DNA of 64,000 bases from Hyphomicrobiales bacterium (GTDB lineage Bacteria > Pseudomonadota > Alphaproteobacteria > Rhizobiales > RI-29): contig WGLQ01000007.1 in the NCBI GenBank assembly GCA_016125495.1, positions 248,001 through 312,000 on the forward strand, in the 5' to 3' direction. Positions 17,489 through 26,951 of the stretch are shown here, in pieces. Positions within the stretch are counted from its first letter, which is position 1; each line of letters begins with the position of its first letter. Under the pieces are notes generated by a model. It was not told the DNA's origin. It saw only the letters and a list, made by a program, of their open reading frames with translations, and ran no database searches. The position numbers and the translations under genes were made by a program.

Positions 17489-17982
17489 CGTCCCCGTGCT
17501 CCCTCGTTGCCGTCCGGGCCCTCTTCCGGACGGCCCCCCGCGCCGAACAGCCGTTTGTGGTCGCGCGCCTTTTCTCGTGCCGCCGCGCGATGAGCCTCGA
17601 AGCGGCCGGGCTCCCACATTTGAAATTTCTGTCCGAGCCCCACGAACGTGACCATCCCTTCGATGGCCGCATGCTCGCGCAATTCCGAAGGAAGGACGAT
17701 GCGGCCGTCCCCGTCGATCTTGAGCACCTGGACGTCGCCATAGAGCGCGACAGAGAGTTCGTCCCGCTCGTCCGAATAGTCGTCGAGACCCGCGAGCAGG
17801 GCATCGATCTTCTTCGCAAGCACTTCGCCGCCAGCATCGAGGGCCGGACGATCGAGCGCGGGGTAACAGTAGATGCCGCCTTCATAGCCATCCCGAGCCA
17901 GGACCTCGCGGAAGCTGGCCGGAATGGAAACCCGTCCCTTGGCGTCGACCTTGTTGGTGAACGTCGAGACAAAGCGATCCAT
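17485..17982 (-). CDS. mraZ: transcriptional regulator MraZ
   Basis: A 165-residue protein with two AbrB-like MraZ repeats. The first is FTNKVDAKGRVSIPASFREV (about 7-26), the second is VLKIDGDGRIVLPSELREHA (about 84-103); both carry the DxxGR DNA-binding loop. MraZ forms ring oligomers and represses its own division operon. The ATG at 17982 follows GGAAGG and gives the usual MDRF-type N-terminus. The gene heads mraZ-rsmH-ftsL-ftsI, with candidate operator boxes about 240 bases upstream. Confidence 0.96.
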   Translation of the reverse strand: MDRFVSTFTNKVDAKGRVSIPASFREVLARDGYEGGIYCYPALDRPALDAGGEVLAKKIDALLAGLDDYSDERDELSVALYGDVQVLKIDGDGRIVLPSELREHAAIEGMVTFVGLGQKFQMWEPGRFEAHRAAAREKARDHKRLFGAGGRPEEGPDGNEGARGR

Positions 17983-18432
17983 CCCACCTTCCGAGCGCCT
18001 CGGTTCCCTCATCCTGCTTGCACGGGGCCTTCTGTGCTTGCCGACTGGCGCGGCCGGACTCCCGCGCCAAAGCCCGTATCTTGCGCATTCCCCGCCGACC
18101 TGGCCGCCGTGTCCTGCCATTGCCCCGTGTGGGGCGAGGGAGCCGCGGCGATCATCGCTCGTGGCCTCGAGCGTGTTCGCTCTGTCGGCCCCCTCGACGC
18201 GCCCCGTTACGGACGGGCACTCATGGGATTACATGGGAAGTTATGGGAGTCAACGGAAATTTAACGATTTCTTTGGGATCGAACTTGATCTGGATGGTGC
18301 CGGGAGCAACCGCCGACACGCGAGCGCCAAGCCGAAGGGGGCGCGCCACGTTGCCAGGATCGTGGTAGATTGACGGGGAACGCCGCATCATCACGCCCGC
18401 GGCAAATGCCTCAGTCGATTGACGGGATCACC
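17983..18432. other. divergent region between mraZ and the amidase gene
   Basis: These 450 bases separate two divergent genes. The only structured elements I see are the MraZ-type boxes and overlapping minus-strand promoter at 18224-18253. The part nearer mraZ (17983-18220) is GC-rich, non-coding in appearance, and would form a long 5' leader for the division operon. Confidence 0.5.
18224..18253 (-). promoter_or_regulatory. MraZ-box array overlapping the division-operon promoter
   Basis: Three copies of TGGGA occur at exact 10-base spacing on the plus strand (18224-18228, 18234-18238, 18244-18248). Evenly spaced TGGG-N5/6 repeats upstream of mraZ are the known signature of MraZ operators. 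On the minus strand TTGACT (18253-18248) and TAATCC (18231-18226) with a 16-base spacer could be the promoter, so the boxes would lie right across it. The repeats are clear; assigning them to MraZ follows from context. Confidence 0.7.
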
Positions 18433-19824
18433 ATGACCACCGAGAGCCTACTCGCGCTGCCCGCCCGCGATGTCGTCGGTCATTTGCGGGAGGGCACCGT
18501 CACTCCGCACGACTGCCTCGATGCGCTCGAAGCCGCCATCGCGGCGCGCAATGGCGAGATCAACGCCCTGCCGACGCTCTGCTTCGAGCGGGCGCGGACC
18601 TTTGCCGACGATCTCCTGAGCCGGTCCCCAGGCGAAAGGGGCGTGCTCGCCGGCCTGCCCATCCCGATCAAGGATCTGACCGAGGTCGCGGGCGTGCGCA
18701 CGACGTTCGGCTCTCTGGCCTTTTCAGGGCACATCCCCGTCGACTCCGATCTCCTCGTCGAGCGGCTCGAGGCGGAGGGCGCCATCGTCTATGCCAAGTC
18801 GAACACGCCCGAGCTCGGCGCCGGCGGCAACACCTTCAACGATGTCTTCGGACCGACCCGGAACCCGGCCGCGCCGCACCTTTCGGCGGGCGGCTCGTCC
18901 GGCGGCGCGGCGGCGGCGATCGCGGCGGGCATGGCCTGGGTGGCGCATGGATCGGACCTTGCCGGCTCGCTGCGCACCCCGGCCGCGTTCTGCGGCGTCA
19001 CCAGCCTGCGTCCCTCGCCCGGCCTCATTGCAACCAGCCCCGGTGCCAATGCCTTCGACGTCCTGGCGCAGAACGGTCCGATGGCGCGCGACATCGCCGA
19101 TCTCGCACTCCTCGCCGACGCCATGAGCGGGCTCGACGCCCGGGCCCCCCTCGCAAAACCGCGCCAGCAGGCCGGCCTTGTCGAGGCCGTCCGCCGACCG
19201 GCCCTGCCCGCCCGCATCGCCTTTTCGCCGGACCTCGGGATAACGGAGACCACCGCCGAGGTTCGCGATCGCCTCGAGACCGCGCTCCTCGCAATCGAGC
19301 GGGCCGGTGCCATCGTCGAGCCCGCGCACCCCGATTTTGCCGGTGTCCACCATGCCTTCGACGTCCTTCGCGCCCTCGGCTATGCGACGGGCCACGAGGC
19401 AACGCTGGAGCGTCATCGTGACGTTCTGAAACCCGAGGTGGTCTGGAACATCGAGCGCGGCCTTTCACTCACGGGCGAGGACATCCGTCATGCCATCGCC
19501 TGGCACGGCCACTGCTTCCGGCTCGCCGCCGCCTTCATGCAGGATTACGACCTCCTCGTCGTGCCAGCCGCCATCGTCACGCACCTGCCCCTCGCAGAGC
19601 GTTATCTAGGCTACGGCCACGGCGTGCCTTACGCGGAATATTATCGCTGGCTGGCAATCGCCTACGCCATCACCATGACGACGCTACCCGTCGTCACCCT
19701 TCCCGTCGGCCCGCGCGCGAACGGCGAGGGCTTCGCGCTCCAGCTCGTCGGGCGCCCGCATGGCGAGGTCGAGCTGTTCCGCCACGCCGCCGCGATCGAG
19801 CAGGTCCTGGCAACGGCCGGCTGA
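18433..19824 (+). CDS. amidase signature family protein
   Basis: A 463-residue amidase (Ser-cisSer-Lys). The lysine lies in LPIPIKDLTEVAG (about residue 79), the glycine-serine stretch in SAGGSSGGAAAAIAAGM (about 155), and the nucleophile in GSDLAGSLRTPAAFCG (about 178-193; the second Gly of the usual GG is Ala here). Members hydrolyse carboxamides, including amino-acid amides, nicotinamide-like compounds and wall fragments; the substrate cannot be told. The ATG at 18433 is favoured; an in-frame ATG at 18406 is possible. It stands alone, divergent from the division operon. Confidence 0.85.
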   Translation: MTTESLLALPARDVVGHLREGTVTPHDCLDALEAAIAARNGEINALPTLCFERARTFADDLLSRSPGERGVLAGLPIPIKDLTEVAGVRTTFGSLAFSGHIPVDSDLLVERLEAEGAIVYAKSNTPELGAGGNTFNDVFGPTRNPAAPHLSAGGSSGGAAAAIAAGMAWVAHGSDLAGSLRTPAAFCGVTSLRPSPGLIATSPGANAFDVLAQNGPMARDIADLALLADAMSGLDARAPLAKPRQQAGLVEAVRRPALPARIAFSPDLGITETTAEVRDRLETALLAIERAGAIVEPAHPDFAGVHHAFDVLRALGYATGHEATLERHRDVLKPEVVWNIERGLSLTGEDIRHAIAWHGHCFRLAAAFMQDYDLLVVPAAIVTHLPLAERYLGYGHGVPYAEYYRWLAIAYAITMTTLPVVTLPVGPRANGEGFALQLVGRPHGEVELFRHAAAIEQVLATAG

Positions 19825-19832
19825 GGCGAATT

Positions 19833-21152
19833 TCAGAAACCGGCCAGCGTCGCCCCGGCCGCCAGCGCGACGGCAACGGCGAGCACCTCGGGCACGCTGC
19901 GATGCAGCGCCAACAGCAGCACGCCGCAGATCAGCGCCAGCCCGCCCGCCAGCGGGTCGATGCTCGACAACTCCGGAACCCCGAAACGAACCGGCCCGAC
20001 CTCGACAGGCACGATCGAACGGAAAATCACGTGCAGCGCGAACCAGATCGCGAGGTTGGCGATGACACCGACGACGGCCGCCGTTATCGCCGCGAGCGCG
20101 CCCTTGAGACGCGGCTGGCCGTTGAGCCATTCGACGTAGGGCGCACCGACGAAGATCCAGAGGAAACAGGGAGCGAATGTCGCCCAGAGCGCGATGACGG
20201 CTCCCGCCGCGCCGAGCCACAGATTGCCCTCTCGCCCGGCGGCCGCAACGAAGGCGACGAACTCGGTCACCAGGATGAGCGGGCCGGGCGTCGTCTCGGC
20301 AAGCCCGAGGCCGTCCATCATCTGGCCGGTCGTCAGCCAGCCCCGCACCGCCACGACCTCCTGCGTCATATAGGCAAGCACGGCGTAGGCCCCACCGAAG
20401 GTGACCACCGCCAGCTTGGAAAAATACCAACCGAGGTCTGCCAACAATCCCCCTGCGCTCCCCCACTCGAGGACGATGAGCGGCAGGAGCCAGATGGCGA
20501 GCCAGACAACCGCGGTGCGCAGGCTCGCCCCGACATGCCCCGCCGCTAGACGCGCCACGTCGGCGTCCGCCCCGGTTGCCCTTTTCCCGGTCAATGCCCC
20601 GGGCGTCAGGAACCCGGCGAGAGCGGCCACGACGACGATCATCGGAAACGGCGTGTTGAAGAGGAAAATCGCAACGAACGCCGCAGCCGCGATCGAAAGC
20701 TGGAGACCGCCGACGAGCGCCCGCCGTGCGATACGCCCGAGTGCTTCGACGACGATCGCCAATACCGCCGCCTTGACGCCGAGGAACAAGCCCTCGACCA
20801 CGGGCACGTCACCGAGCGCCACGTAGAGCATGGAAAGGAAAAGAACGACCAGTGCCCCCGGCAGCACGAAGAGGAGCCCTGCCGCGAGACCACCGGCGAT
20901 GCCATGCAGCCGCCAGCCGGCGTAGGTCGCGAGTTGCATCGCCTCCGGCCCCGGCAGCAGCATGCAGAAACTGAGGGCGTTGAGAAAGCGCCCCTCGTCG
21001 AGCCAGCGTTTTTCATCCACCAGCATCCGGTGCATGAGCGCGATCTGCGCCGCCGGCCCCCCGAAGCTCAGCAACCCGATCCGCGCCCAGACACCGAGCG
21101 CCTCGCGAAAGCTCGGCCCCTCGCGAACCGGCACTTCCTGCCCCACCGTCAT
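19833..21152 (-). CDS. chrA: chromate transporter ChrA family (two-domain form)
   Basis: A 439-residue integral membrane protein with two homologous CHR halves. The first opens with FREALGVWARIGLLSFGGPAAQIALMHR and contains FLNALSFCMLLPGPEAMQLATY; the second has KLAVVTFGGAYAVLAYMTQEVV and GLGLAETTPGPLILVTEFVAF. The FGGP/FGGAYA and PGP motifs are the CHR signatures. ChrA exports chromate; many homologues have not been tested. GGAGG precedes the ATG at 21152. It converges with the amidase, 8 bases between stops. Confidence 0.92.
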   Translation of the reverse strand: MTVGQEVPVREGPSFREALGVWARIGLLSFGGPAAQIALMHRMLVDEKRWLDEGRFLNALSFCMLLPGPEAMQLATYAGWRLHGIAGGLAAGLLFVLPGALVVLFLSMLYVALGDVPVVEGLFLGVKAAVLAIVVEALGRIARRALVGGLQLSIAAAAFVAIFLFNTPFPMIVVVAALAGFLTPGALTGKRATGADADVARLAAGHVGASLRTAVVWLAIWLLPLIVLEWGSAGGLLADLGWYFSKLAVVTFGGAYAVLAYMTQEVVAVRGWLTTGQMMDGLGLAETTPGPLILVTEFVAFVAAAGREGNLWLGAAGAVIALWATFAPCFLWIFVGAPYVEWLNGQPRLKGALAAITAAVVGVIANLAIWFALHVIFRSIVPVEVGPVRFGVPELSSIDPLAGGLALICGVLLLALHRSVPEVLAVAVALAAGATLAGF

Positions 21153-21436
21153 GCCCCGCCTCCACTGCCGATCCGCGATTCCAGCCCGAGACCGGATCCC
21201 GAGGCCAGGCCCGCATCATGGGGCCAGTCGTGTGTCTCGCCGAAGACATCGCGCGCCCAGCAATGGAATACATCGTGGACAGGATCGAGGACGCGATGTT
21301 TGGGCTGTCGCCTCGAGGGGCAATCGCGTGGGGCCCCTGCCGGTGAGGAAGACAATACCCGCACCGAGTTTTCGATCGCAAGCACACGCCAACGCCGCGC
21401 GCCGAAGCCGCGCATCTGCGCCTGCTGTTTGCCGGC

Positions 21437-21961
21437 CTACATCGCCCGCAACATGAGCTCGAGCAGCGCGTCCGGCGACCTCGGGTCGACGAAGTACTGG
21501 TATTCGCGCGCCTGCTGGTCGCGCAGAGCCGTGCGCACCACGCCCTTGGCGTCGAGCACCATCGTGCGGGGAACGTATCCGCCATCGATCGCATACTTGC
21601 GATTGATGGCCGGCTCGTCGTCGATGTTGACGATCACGAGCACGAACGACTTGGCGAGCGAGACGATGTCGGGCGATTTGAACACCGCGCGAAAGGTGCG
21701 GCAGTGCGGACACCAGTTGGCATGAAAGACGGTGAGCACGGGCTTGCCGGTGCGCTCGGCTTGCGCCAGCCCCGACGCGTAGTCGTGCCAGACGATCTCG
21801 GCCCCGTTCCAGTCCTGGGCATCGCGCGGCGGCTGGTCGGCCCGAACACCTGGGCCCGCGACCACGACAAGAAGGAGGCCGAGCACGGCCACGAAGAGGC
21901 GCCGCAGCCGGAAGTCACGTGCGGACCGCATTCCGACTGATGACAACGGCGAACGCTTCAT
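21437..21961 (-). CDS. exported thioredoxin-fold protein
   Basis: The 174-residue product has a basic start, a hydrophobic signal or anchor (LRRLFVAVLGLLLVVVAGPGV) and then a thioredoxin domain with VLTVFHANWCPHCRTFRAVF, i.e. a CPHC redox motif at about residue 85, and the cis-Pro region GGYVPRTMVLD. It likely reduces or shuffles disulfides in the periplasm, like the DsbD/SoxW group. The ATG at 21961 follows GGAGG at 8-9 bases; the frame is open upstream without similarity. It precedes chrA on the same strand, 284 bases apart. Confidence 0.82.
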   Translation of the reverse strand: MKRSPLSSVGMRSARDFRLRRLFVAVLGLLLVVVAGPGVRADQPPRDAQDWNGAEIVWHDYASGLAQAERTGKPVLTVFHANWCPHCRTFRAVFKSPDIVSLAKSFVLVIVNIDDEPAINRKYAIDGGYVPRTMVLDAKGVVRTALRDQQAREYQYFVDPRSPDALLELMLRAM

Positions 21962-22037
21962 GAGATTTTCCTCCTTCTTCCCGCCGATCCCGGCGCCGTG
22001 CCCGGGGACAGTCGTCACTGCGGCCCCGATGCGACAC

Positions 22038-23132
22038 TCACGCCTTCCTGCCCGTCCCCTCTTGCCCGGGCGAACCTTCCTCCCTCGCCCCGCCGCGCAC
22101 CCGCGCGCCGCCGACGAGTTCAGCGATGATCGCACGTAGGCTCGCCGGCTTGCTCTCGATGTGCGGCAGCGGCCGGCAGACCGCGATCGCCGCCAACCCG
22201 AGCCGCGCGGTCAGCGTCCCGTTGAAGACGCCCTCCCCGAGCCGACCGGCAACCAACCCGACGAGCCGCTTGCCGATCATATCCTGCGCGAGATCGAGTG
22301 TGAATGCGATCCCGCCGGTGACCACGACGTGCGTGACGACCTTGCGCACCAGCCGAAGCGAGGCGAAAAACCCCGGCCGCCCGCCGTAGAGTTCGGCGAG
22401 GCGCCGCAGCATGCCGAGCGTCTGGGCCGCAACGAAAGCCATGTCGAGCAGGGGGCTCGGCGAAAGCGCCGTCAGAACCGAGACGCGCTTGGCCGCATCG
22501 GCAACGATCGAGCGCGCCCGCCCATCGAGCGCCTGCGCAAGCTCGCGATCGGCGAGCACCAGCACTTCTCCGGCGGACAGCACGCCCCCGTCCTGGCGCG
22601 CGAGCATCGTCAGCGCCCAGCGCATGTCCTCGCGCTCGCGATAGAGTGTGCGCAGTCCGTTGAGCGCGCGCCGCGCGGCCTTGCCGTCGTCCTGCCGGAG
22701 CGCCTCCTCGGCATCCTGACGCACGCGCCCGAGTCGGCGCAGATGCCAGAGCCCGGCGATTTCGCGGACAGCGATCCCGACGGCGGCGAGCCCCGCGAGA
22801 AGCACGAGTGAAAGCGCCGTCCAGCCGAGCCAGCCCTCCCGGCGCATCAGATCGGCGACGAAATCGGTGAGCCAGACGCCGGTGGCGAGCGCGACGAGCG
22901 AGCCGAGCGCGGCGAACAACAACGCGATCCAGACTGCGCCCTTCTCGGCGACGCCCCGCGGCGATCTGGCGCCAGCGGGCAGCGCATCGCCCGGCGTATC
23001 GTCCGTCAAACCAAAAGGTCCGTCCCGCCGCTCGTCCTCGAAGCGCACGCCCGCATCGCCCGGCGCGAACGCGGTCGGTTTCGGATCCCCTCCCCCGCGC
23101 TCCCGGTCGCGATCGTCCCCCCGTCCCGTCAT
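22038..23132 (-). CDS. YcjF-like membrane protein (TIGR01620/DUF697)
   Basis: A 364-residue protein with a hydrophilic N-terminus (about 1-65), two TM helices (about 68-88 and 98-120), a helical soluble part, and a C-terminal DUF697 segment with VVTHVVVTGGIAFTLDLAQD. This is the pattern of E. coli YcjF, of unknown function, encoded with YcjX in phage-shock regulons. Its ATG overlaps the stop of the YcjX gene by four bases, so the two are translated together. Confidence 0.85.
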   Translation of the reverse strand: MTGRGDDRDRERGGGDPKPTAFAPGDAGVRFEDERRDGPFGLTDDTPGDALPAGARSPRGVAEKGAVWIALLFAALGSLVALATGVWLTDFVADLMRREGWLGWTALSLVLLAGLAAVGIAVREIAGLWHLRRLGRVRQDAEEALRQDDGKAARRALNGLRTLYREREDMRWALTMLARQDGGVLSAGEVLVLADRELAQALDGRARSIVADAAKRVSVLTALSPSPLLDMAFVAAQTLGMLRRLAELYGGRPGFFASLRLVRKVVTHVVVTGGIAFTLDLAQDMIGKRLVGLVAGRLGEGVFNGTLTARLGLAAIAVCRPLPHIESKPASLRAIIAELVGGARVRGGAREEGSPGQEGTGRKA

Positions 23133-24589
23133 GCCAACTTGTCCCCGATGAGGAACTGGAGCGCCCTGTCGAGGCGGATGTGCGGCAGCGTCGCGCCACC
23201 GCCGCGCCCGCCCGCTCCGCCCGTCTCACCTGCGCCCGGCTCGAGCGGCGGCGGCAGGAAGCGCACGAAGCGGATGTTGCGCCGGCTGCGCAGTGCCTCG
23301 TCGGGGTCCTCCGGCAGCGTGCCCGGATAGATCACGGCCTCGGTGCGGCCATCGTAGCGTTTTCCATCGATCGTTTCACCCGCCATCGGCACGCCCGCGA
23401 TGCAGCGCAGTGTCTCGCCGTCGCGCGTCACGACCGCCTGTCGCGTCGCCCGGACCGAGGCGATGGCGAGCGCCCCGACCTCGGCGCCGGCATCCCTCGC
23501 GCGTGCGCGGGCCCGCTCCACGATCCGCCCCATGATCCGCTCCAGCCGATCATATCCGGTGGCGTGCAGATGGTCGGCCTTCGTGGCAGCGAACATGACA
23601 CGGTCGATGCGGGGGCTGAACAGCCGGGTCAGCCAGTTTCCGCTCCCCTGCCTGAATGCCGGAAGGATCGAGCTGACGGCCCGTTCGAGATCCTCGATCG
23701 CATCCGGCCCCGCGTTGAGCGCCTTCAAGACGTCGACCAGCACGATCTGGCGGTCGAGCCGCGAGAAATGGTCCCGAAAGAAGGGTTTGACGTATTCGCG
23801 TTTGTAGGCCTCGTACCAGGCGTCGAGCTGATCCCGCAGCGTCACCGCCCCCCCGCGCGCCGGCCGCGGCCGCTCGTCATTCGGCAGCGGCAGAGGAAAG
23901 AAATTCATGAGCGGCTTTTCCGCATCCCGCCCCGGCTCGAGGAAGCGGCCGGGCGGCAAGGTCGAGAGCGCGTGGCGATCCTCCCGGCAGGCCTTGAGGT
24001 AATCGCGAAAGAGCGCGCTTCCAGTGTAGGCGGTATCACTGGAAAAGGGTCCGTCCGGCTCGATCGACTCTATGAAGGCGAGAAAGCGCGCCGCCAGGCT
24101 GCGCCGGGCCGGGCCGGCGGCGAGAATGAACGCCTCGCGCGACCAGGTGAGATAATCGCGCTCCAGCAGCGCCAGATCGAGCAGCCATTCACCGGGATAA
24201 TCGACGATCTCGACGTCCAGCGTGCGTTCGCCGAGGAAGGCGAGGAGACCCGCGCGCGGCTCGTACGTCAAGCGCAAGCGCAGTTCGCTGACGCTGTCGG
24301 TGCGCTCCGGCCAGCCCGCGGGGCGCCCCGTCAGGGCCCGGATATAGCGCTCGTAGGCAAAGAGATCGTCGTAATAGGGTGGCGGCATCAGGACGACCGC
24401 CTTGAGGCGCCCCTGTGCCACCGGCTCGAAGAAGGGCAGCCAGCCACCGTCCAGGAGGTTGTGCACCAGCGCGGTGATGAAGACCGTCTTGCCCGAGCGC
24501 GAAAGCCCGGTCACGCCGAGTCGCACCGTGGGGCGCACCAGATCACGCGCGGTCTCGAGCCGCTCTGCCGTCCAGCTTGCGAGCCCCAT
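23129..24589 (-). CDS. YcjX-like P-loop NTPase (DUF463)
   Basis: The 486-residue product has the Walker A motif GLSRSGKT at about residues 27-34, the YcjX sequence FITALVHNLLDGG just after it, and the acceptor-like VEIVDYPGEWLLDL. MFAATKADHLHATGYDRL resembles the TKxD base-recognition motif of GTPases. The family is a GTP-binding stress protein linked to the phage-shock response; no psp genes are nearby. The pair with YcjF is conserved widely in proteobacteria. Confidence 0.9.
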   Translation of the reverse strand: MGLASWTAERLETARDLVRPTVRLGVTGLSRSGKTVFITALVHNLLDGGWLPFFEPVAQGRLKAVVLMPPPYYDDLFAYERYIRALTGRPAGWPERTDSVSELRLRLTYEPRAGLLAFLGERTLDVEIVDYPGEWLLDLALLERDYLTWSREAFILAAGPARRSLAARFLAFIESIEPDGPFSSDTAYTGSALFRDYLKACREDRHALSTLPPGRFLEPGRDAEKPLMNFFPLPLPNDERPRPARGGAVTLRDQLDAWYEAYKREYVKPFFRDHFSRLDRQIVLVDVLKALNAGPDAIEDLERAVSSILPAFRQGSGNWLTRLFSPRIDRVMFAATKADHLHATGYDRLERIMGRIVERARARARDAGAEVGALAIASVRATRQAVVTRDGETLRCIAGVPMAGETIDGKRYDGRTEAVIYPGTLPEDPDEALRSRRNIRFVRFLPPPLEPGAGETGGAGGRGGGATLPHIRLDRALQFLIGDKLA

Positions 24590-24784
24590 CCGCCGCCGCG
24601 CCTCCCTGCCGCCCCGTCGGCGGATGGCTGTGAGATAGACGCGGCCGCAAGGTGCGACAAGCCGAGGCTACGTCCAAGCGCCAATTTGGGGCCGGGTCCG
24701 CAGTGCAACCGAACGCGACCGGGCAAAGCCGTAGCCCACGCCGCACCTGAGGGAACAGGTCCGCGCGGAGCGCGGACCCGGCAC

Positions 24785-26773
24785 TCAGCAGCCCGGCCAG
24801 GGCGACGAGGTCGTGATCGCCTCCGAGCAGTTGGACTTGGGCTTGCGTCCACCCGTGCGCGTTGCGCTGCGCGTCGGCGTTCTCTTCGGCGCCGCCCGAA
24901 CGACGGGTTTCGGTTTCGGCGAACTCGTCCGGGTGGTCGTCCGCCGGGTGGTCGTGGTCCGGGACGGCGTGCTCCGGGTCCGCGTCGGTGTCGCCTCGCT
25001 CGGCGCCGTCTTGACCGTACGGGTGCTGCGCGGGGTGTAGCACTTGCCGCGCGAGTTGCGCTTCTGGCCCTCGGCGCACTCGGCGCGGCGCGGCTCGCTG
25101 GCCTGCGGGCTCGTGCGCCGGGCGACGGACGGCTCGGTGTCGCACACCACTTTCGACGTCTCGATCGCCTCGAGCAGGTCTGCGCTCGGCTCCTGGTCGT
25201 CCAGCGCCTCGTTGCTGTACTCGGCAAAGCGCTCGAGCGCCCCGGCACTGTTGCGGCCCCAGATCCCGTCCGCCCGTCCTGAGAGGCAGGATTTCTCGAT
25301 CAGCGCCTGCTGCAGGCGCGTGATGATCTGGTAGGAGCTGAGGGCCGGCTGCTCGTTCTCCACCTGGGTCGGATCGGCGGACGCCACCTTTTGGGTCGGC
25401 GTGGCTGGAACCGTCGGCTCAGCCGTCGCGGGCGCGCCCGGAACACTCGGAAGCGTCGGCGCCTGCCCGAGTGAGGGCGCGGTCGGGGCCGAGCTCTGGC
25501 TCGGTGCGCTGGCGGCCGGGAGCGCCGCGACCTTGGCGGCCTCCTCCAGCTCCTTCAGCATGGCCTCGAGTTCGCTGCGCTTGGAGCAGCACGTGCAGCT
25601 GCCGAGATAGGCGTCGGCGGCCGCTGCGCTGCGGCTCGATAGGATGACGTCGGCCGTCTCCCGCTCGCGCGCGCAGATGCGGGCATTGAGCCGGTCCTGC
25701 CGCAGACGGTCCTGCAGCTCCGTGCGGTTGGGGCAATAGAGGCAGCTTTCGAGGTAGCCCGAAACCTTGGTCTCGTCGGGCTCGGCCAGCAGCAGCGCCG
25801 AGCGCAGCCGCTCGTCGTGCTTGCGGTCCTCGGCGATGATCCAGGGCAGGCGACCGCCGGGGTTCGCGAGCACCTCACCCGGCTCGGCGCCGACCAGTTC
25901 GGCACGCTGCACAGCGCCCGGCTCGACAGCCTTGAGACGGCGCGACATGCGGGTTTCGAGGAACCGCTCGAGTTCGCCGGCCGTGATCGCACCGTCCCCA
26001 TCGCCGCCGAAGTCGGCTTCGTCCGCCTCCCCGAAGAGGCCGGAAACCAGCGCATCGGTGAAGATGCTCATGCGGTGGCCGGTATCCCAGACCGCGAACT
26101 GGTCGCCCTGGGCCGCGGCCAGGACGCGAATGGAGGACGACGTCAACGCGGTGCGGCTCGCCAGGACGACCGGCGCGCCATGCAACGGCGCGCTCCGGTT
26201 CTTGACGAGATCGCCGGCATTGCTGCGACCCGAAAAGCAGCTTTCGAGCACGAGCGTCACCTTGCCTTCGGGCATCTGTTCATTCTTGAGTCGCTCGAGC
26301 TGCGAGATCAGCGTGTCGACGGAATAGCCCGAAACGGCGAGCTGGCTCGGCTCGGAATCGGTCGCCATCAGATACGGGATCGACTGGTTGCTACCCTGGG
26401 CCGTCTCGCGCGAGCCGTGCCCGACGAAATAGACGAACAGCTCGGCATCCTTGCCGCGCACCAGACCGGTCAACCGCCCGAGACTGTTGCCACCGCCGAA
26501 CAGCACCTTGAGGTCGGCGAGCGAGGCATTGTCGACGCGCTCGATGTTGCGGCGCGGGATTTCATAGACCGTGGTCAGCAGTTCCTCGATGGCCTGGGCA
26601 TCGCGCTCGGCGAACTGGATTTCGCTGGCGTAGCGATAGTCCTTGTTGGCGACGATGATGGCGAAGCGCTCCTTGGCGCTCGCCGAGGCCGCCATCGTGA
26701 CGAGCCCTCCGAGCCCGGCAGCGAATGCCGCGAGCATCATGCCGGCGAACGACAGTCGGGATGTCCTGCTCAT
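24785..26773 (-). CDS. secreted caspase-family (C14) protease, paralogue 1
   Basis: A 662-residue protein with a signal peptide (about 1-33, cut near ASASA) and a caspase-fold p20 domain at once after it: RFAIIVANKDY, AERDAQAIEELL, then the dyad His119 in YFVGHGSRE and Cys179 in LVLESCFSGRSNAG. A calcium-loop-like GGDGDGAITAGE follows (256-267). Next come Cys-rich repeats (ESCLYCPN, GSCTCCSK), a Pro/Ala linker, a PG-binding-like segment (QQALIEKSCLSGRADGIWG) and a Thr/Arg-rich tail containing CAEGQKRNSRGKCY. Start 26773 has GGAGGA close by. It lies head-to-tail downstream of a paralogue with the same plan. Confidence 0.88.
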   Translation of the reverse strand: MSRTSRLSFAGMMLAAFAAGLGGLVTMAASASAKERFAIIVANKDYRYASEIQFAERDAQAIEELLTTVYEIPRRNIERVDNASLADLKVLFGGGNSLGRLTGLVRGKDAELFVYFVGHGSRETAQGSNQSIPYLMATDSEPSQLAVSGYSVDTLISQLERLKNEQMPEGKVTLVLESCFSGRSNAGDLVKNRSAPLHGAPVVLASRTALTSSSIRVLAAAQGDQFAVWDTGHRMSIFTDALVSGLFGEADEADFGGDGDGAITAGELERFLETRMSRRLKAVEPGAVQRAELVGAEPGEVLANPGGRLPWIIAEDRKHDERLRSALLLAEPDETKVSGYLESCLYCPNRTELQDRLRQDRLNARICARERETADVILSSRSAAAADAYLGSCTCCSKRSELEAMLKELEEAAKVAALPAASAPSQSSAPTAPSLGQAPTLPSVPGAPATAEPTVPATPTQKVASADPTQVENEQPALSSYQIITRLQQALIEKSCLSGRADGIWGRNSAGALERFAEYSNEALDDQEPSADLLEAIETSKVVCDTEPSVARRTSPQASEPRRAECAEGQKRNSRGKCYTPRSTRTVKTAPSEATPTRTRSTPSRTTTTRRTTTRTSSPKPKPVVRAAPKRTPTRSATRTGGRKPKSNCSEAITTSSPWPGC

Positions 26774-26951
26774 CTCGTCCTCCAACCCGGGCCGGCAGGC
26801 CAACCGGCCGCAGTAGAACAATCCTAGGCCCTGCCCTCTACTTGTGGAAGCGCCAGAGCGATCCGTGCATGCCCCGTGCCGGACGGGCCGTGGGCGACCC
26901 CTGCCCCGTGCGCTAATTCTCGCGCGTGCCCGGCCTGCCACTGTCGGACGT

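Noticed and set aside
19684-20466. 260-residue minus-strand frame inside chrA
   Set aside because: Different frame of the ChrA gene; the ChrA frame has the signature motifs and TM pattern.
23180-25282. 700-residue plus-strand open frame
   Set aside because: It is antisense to the YcjX gene and the caspase tail, and its translation is low-complexity Arg/Pro/Ala without family similarity. This is expected in GC-rich DNA.
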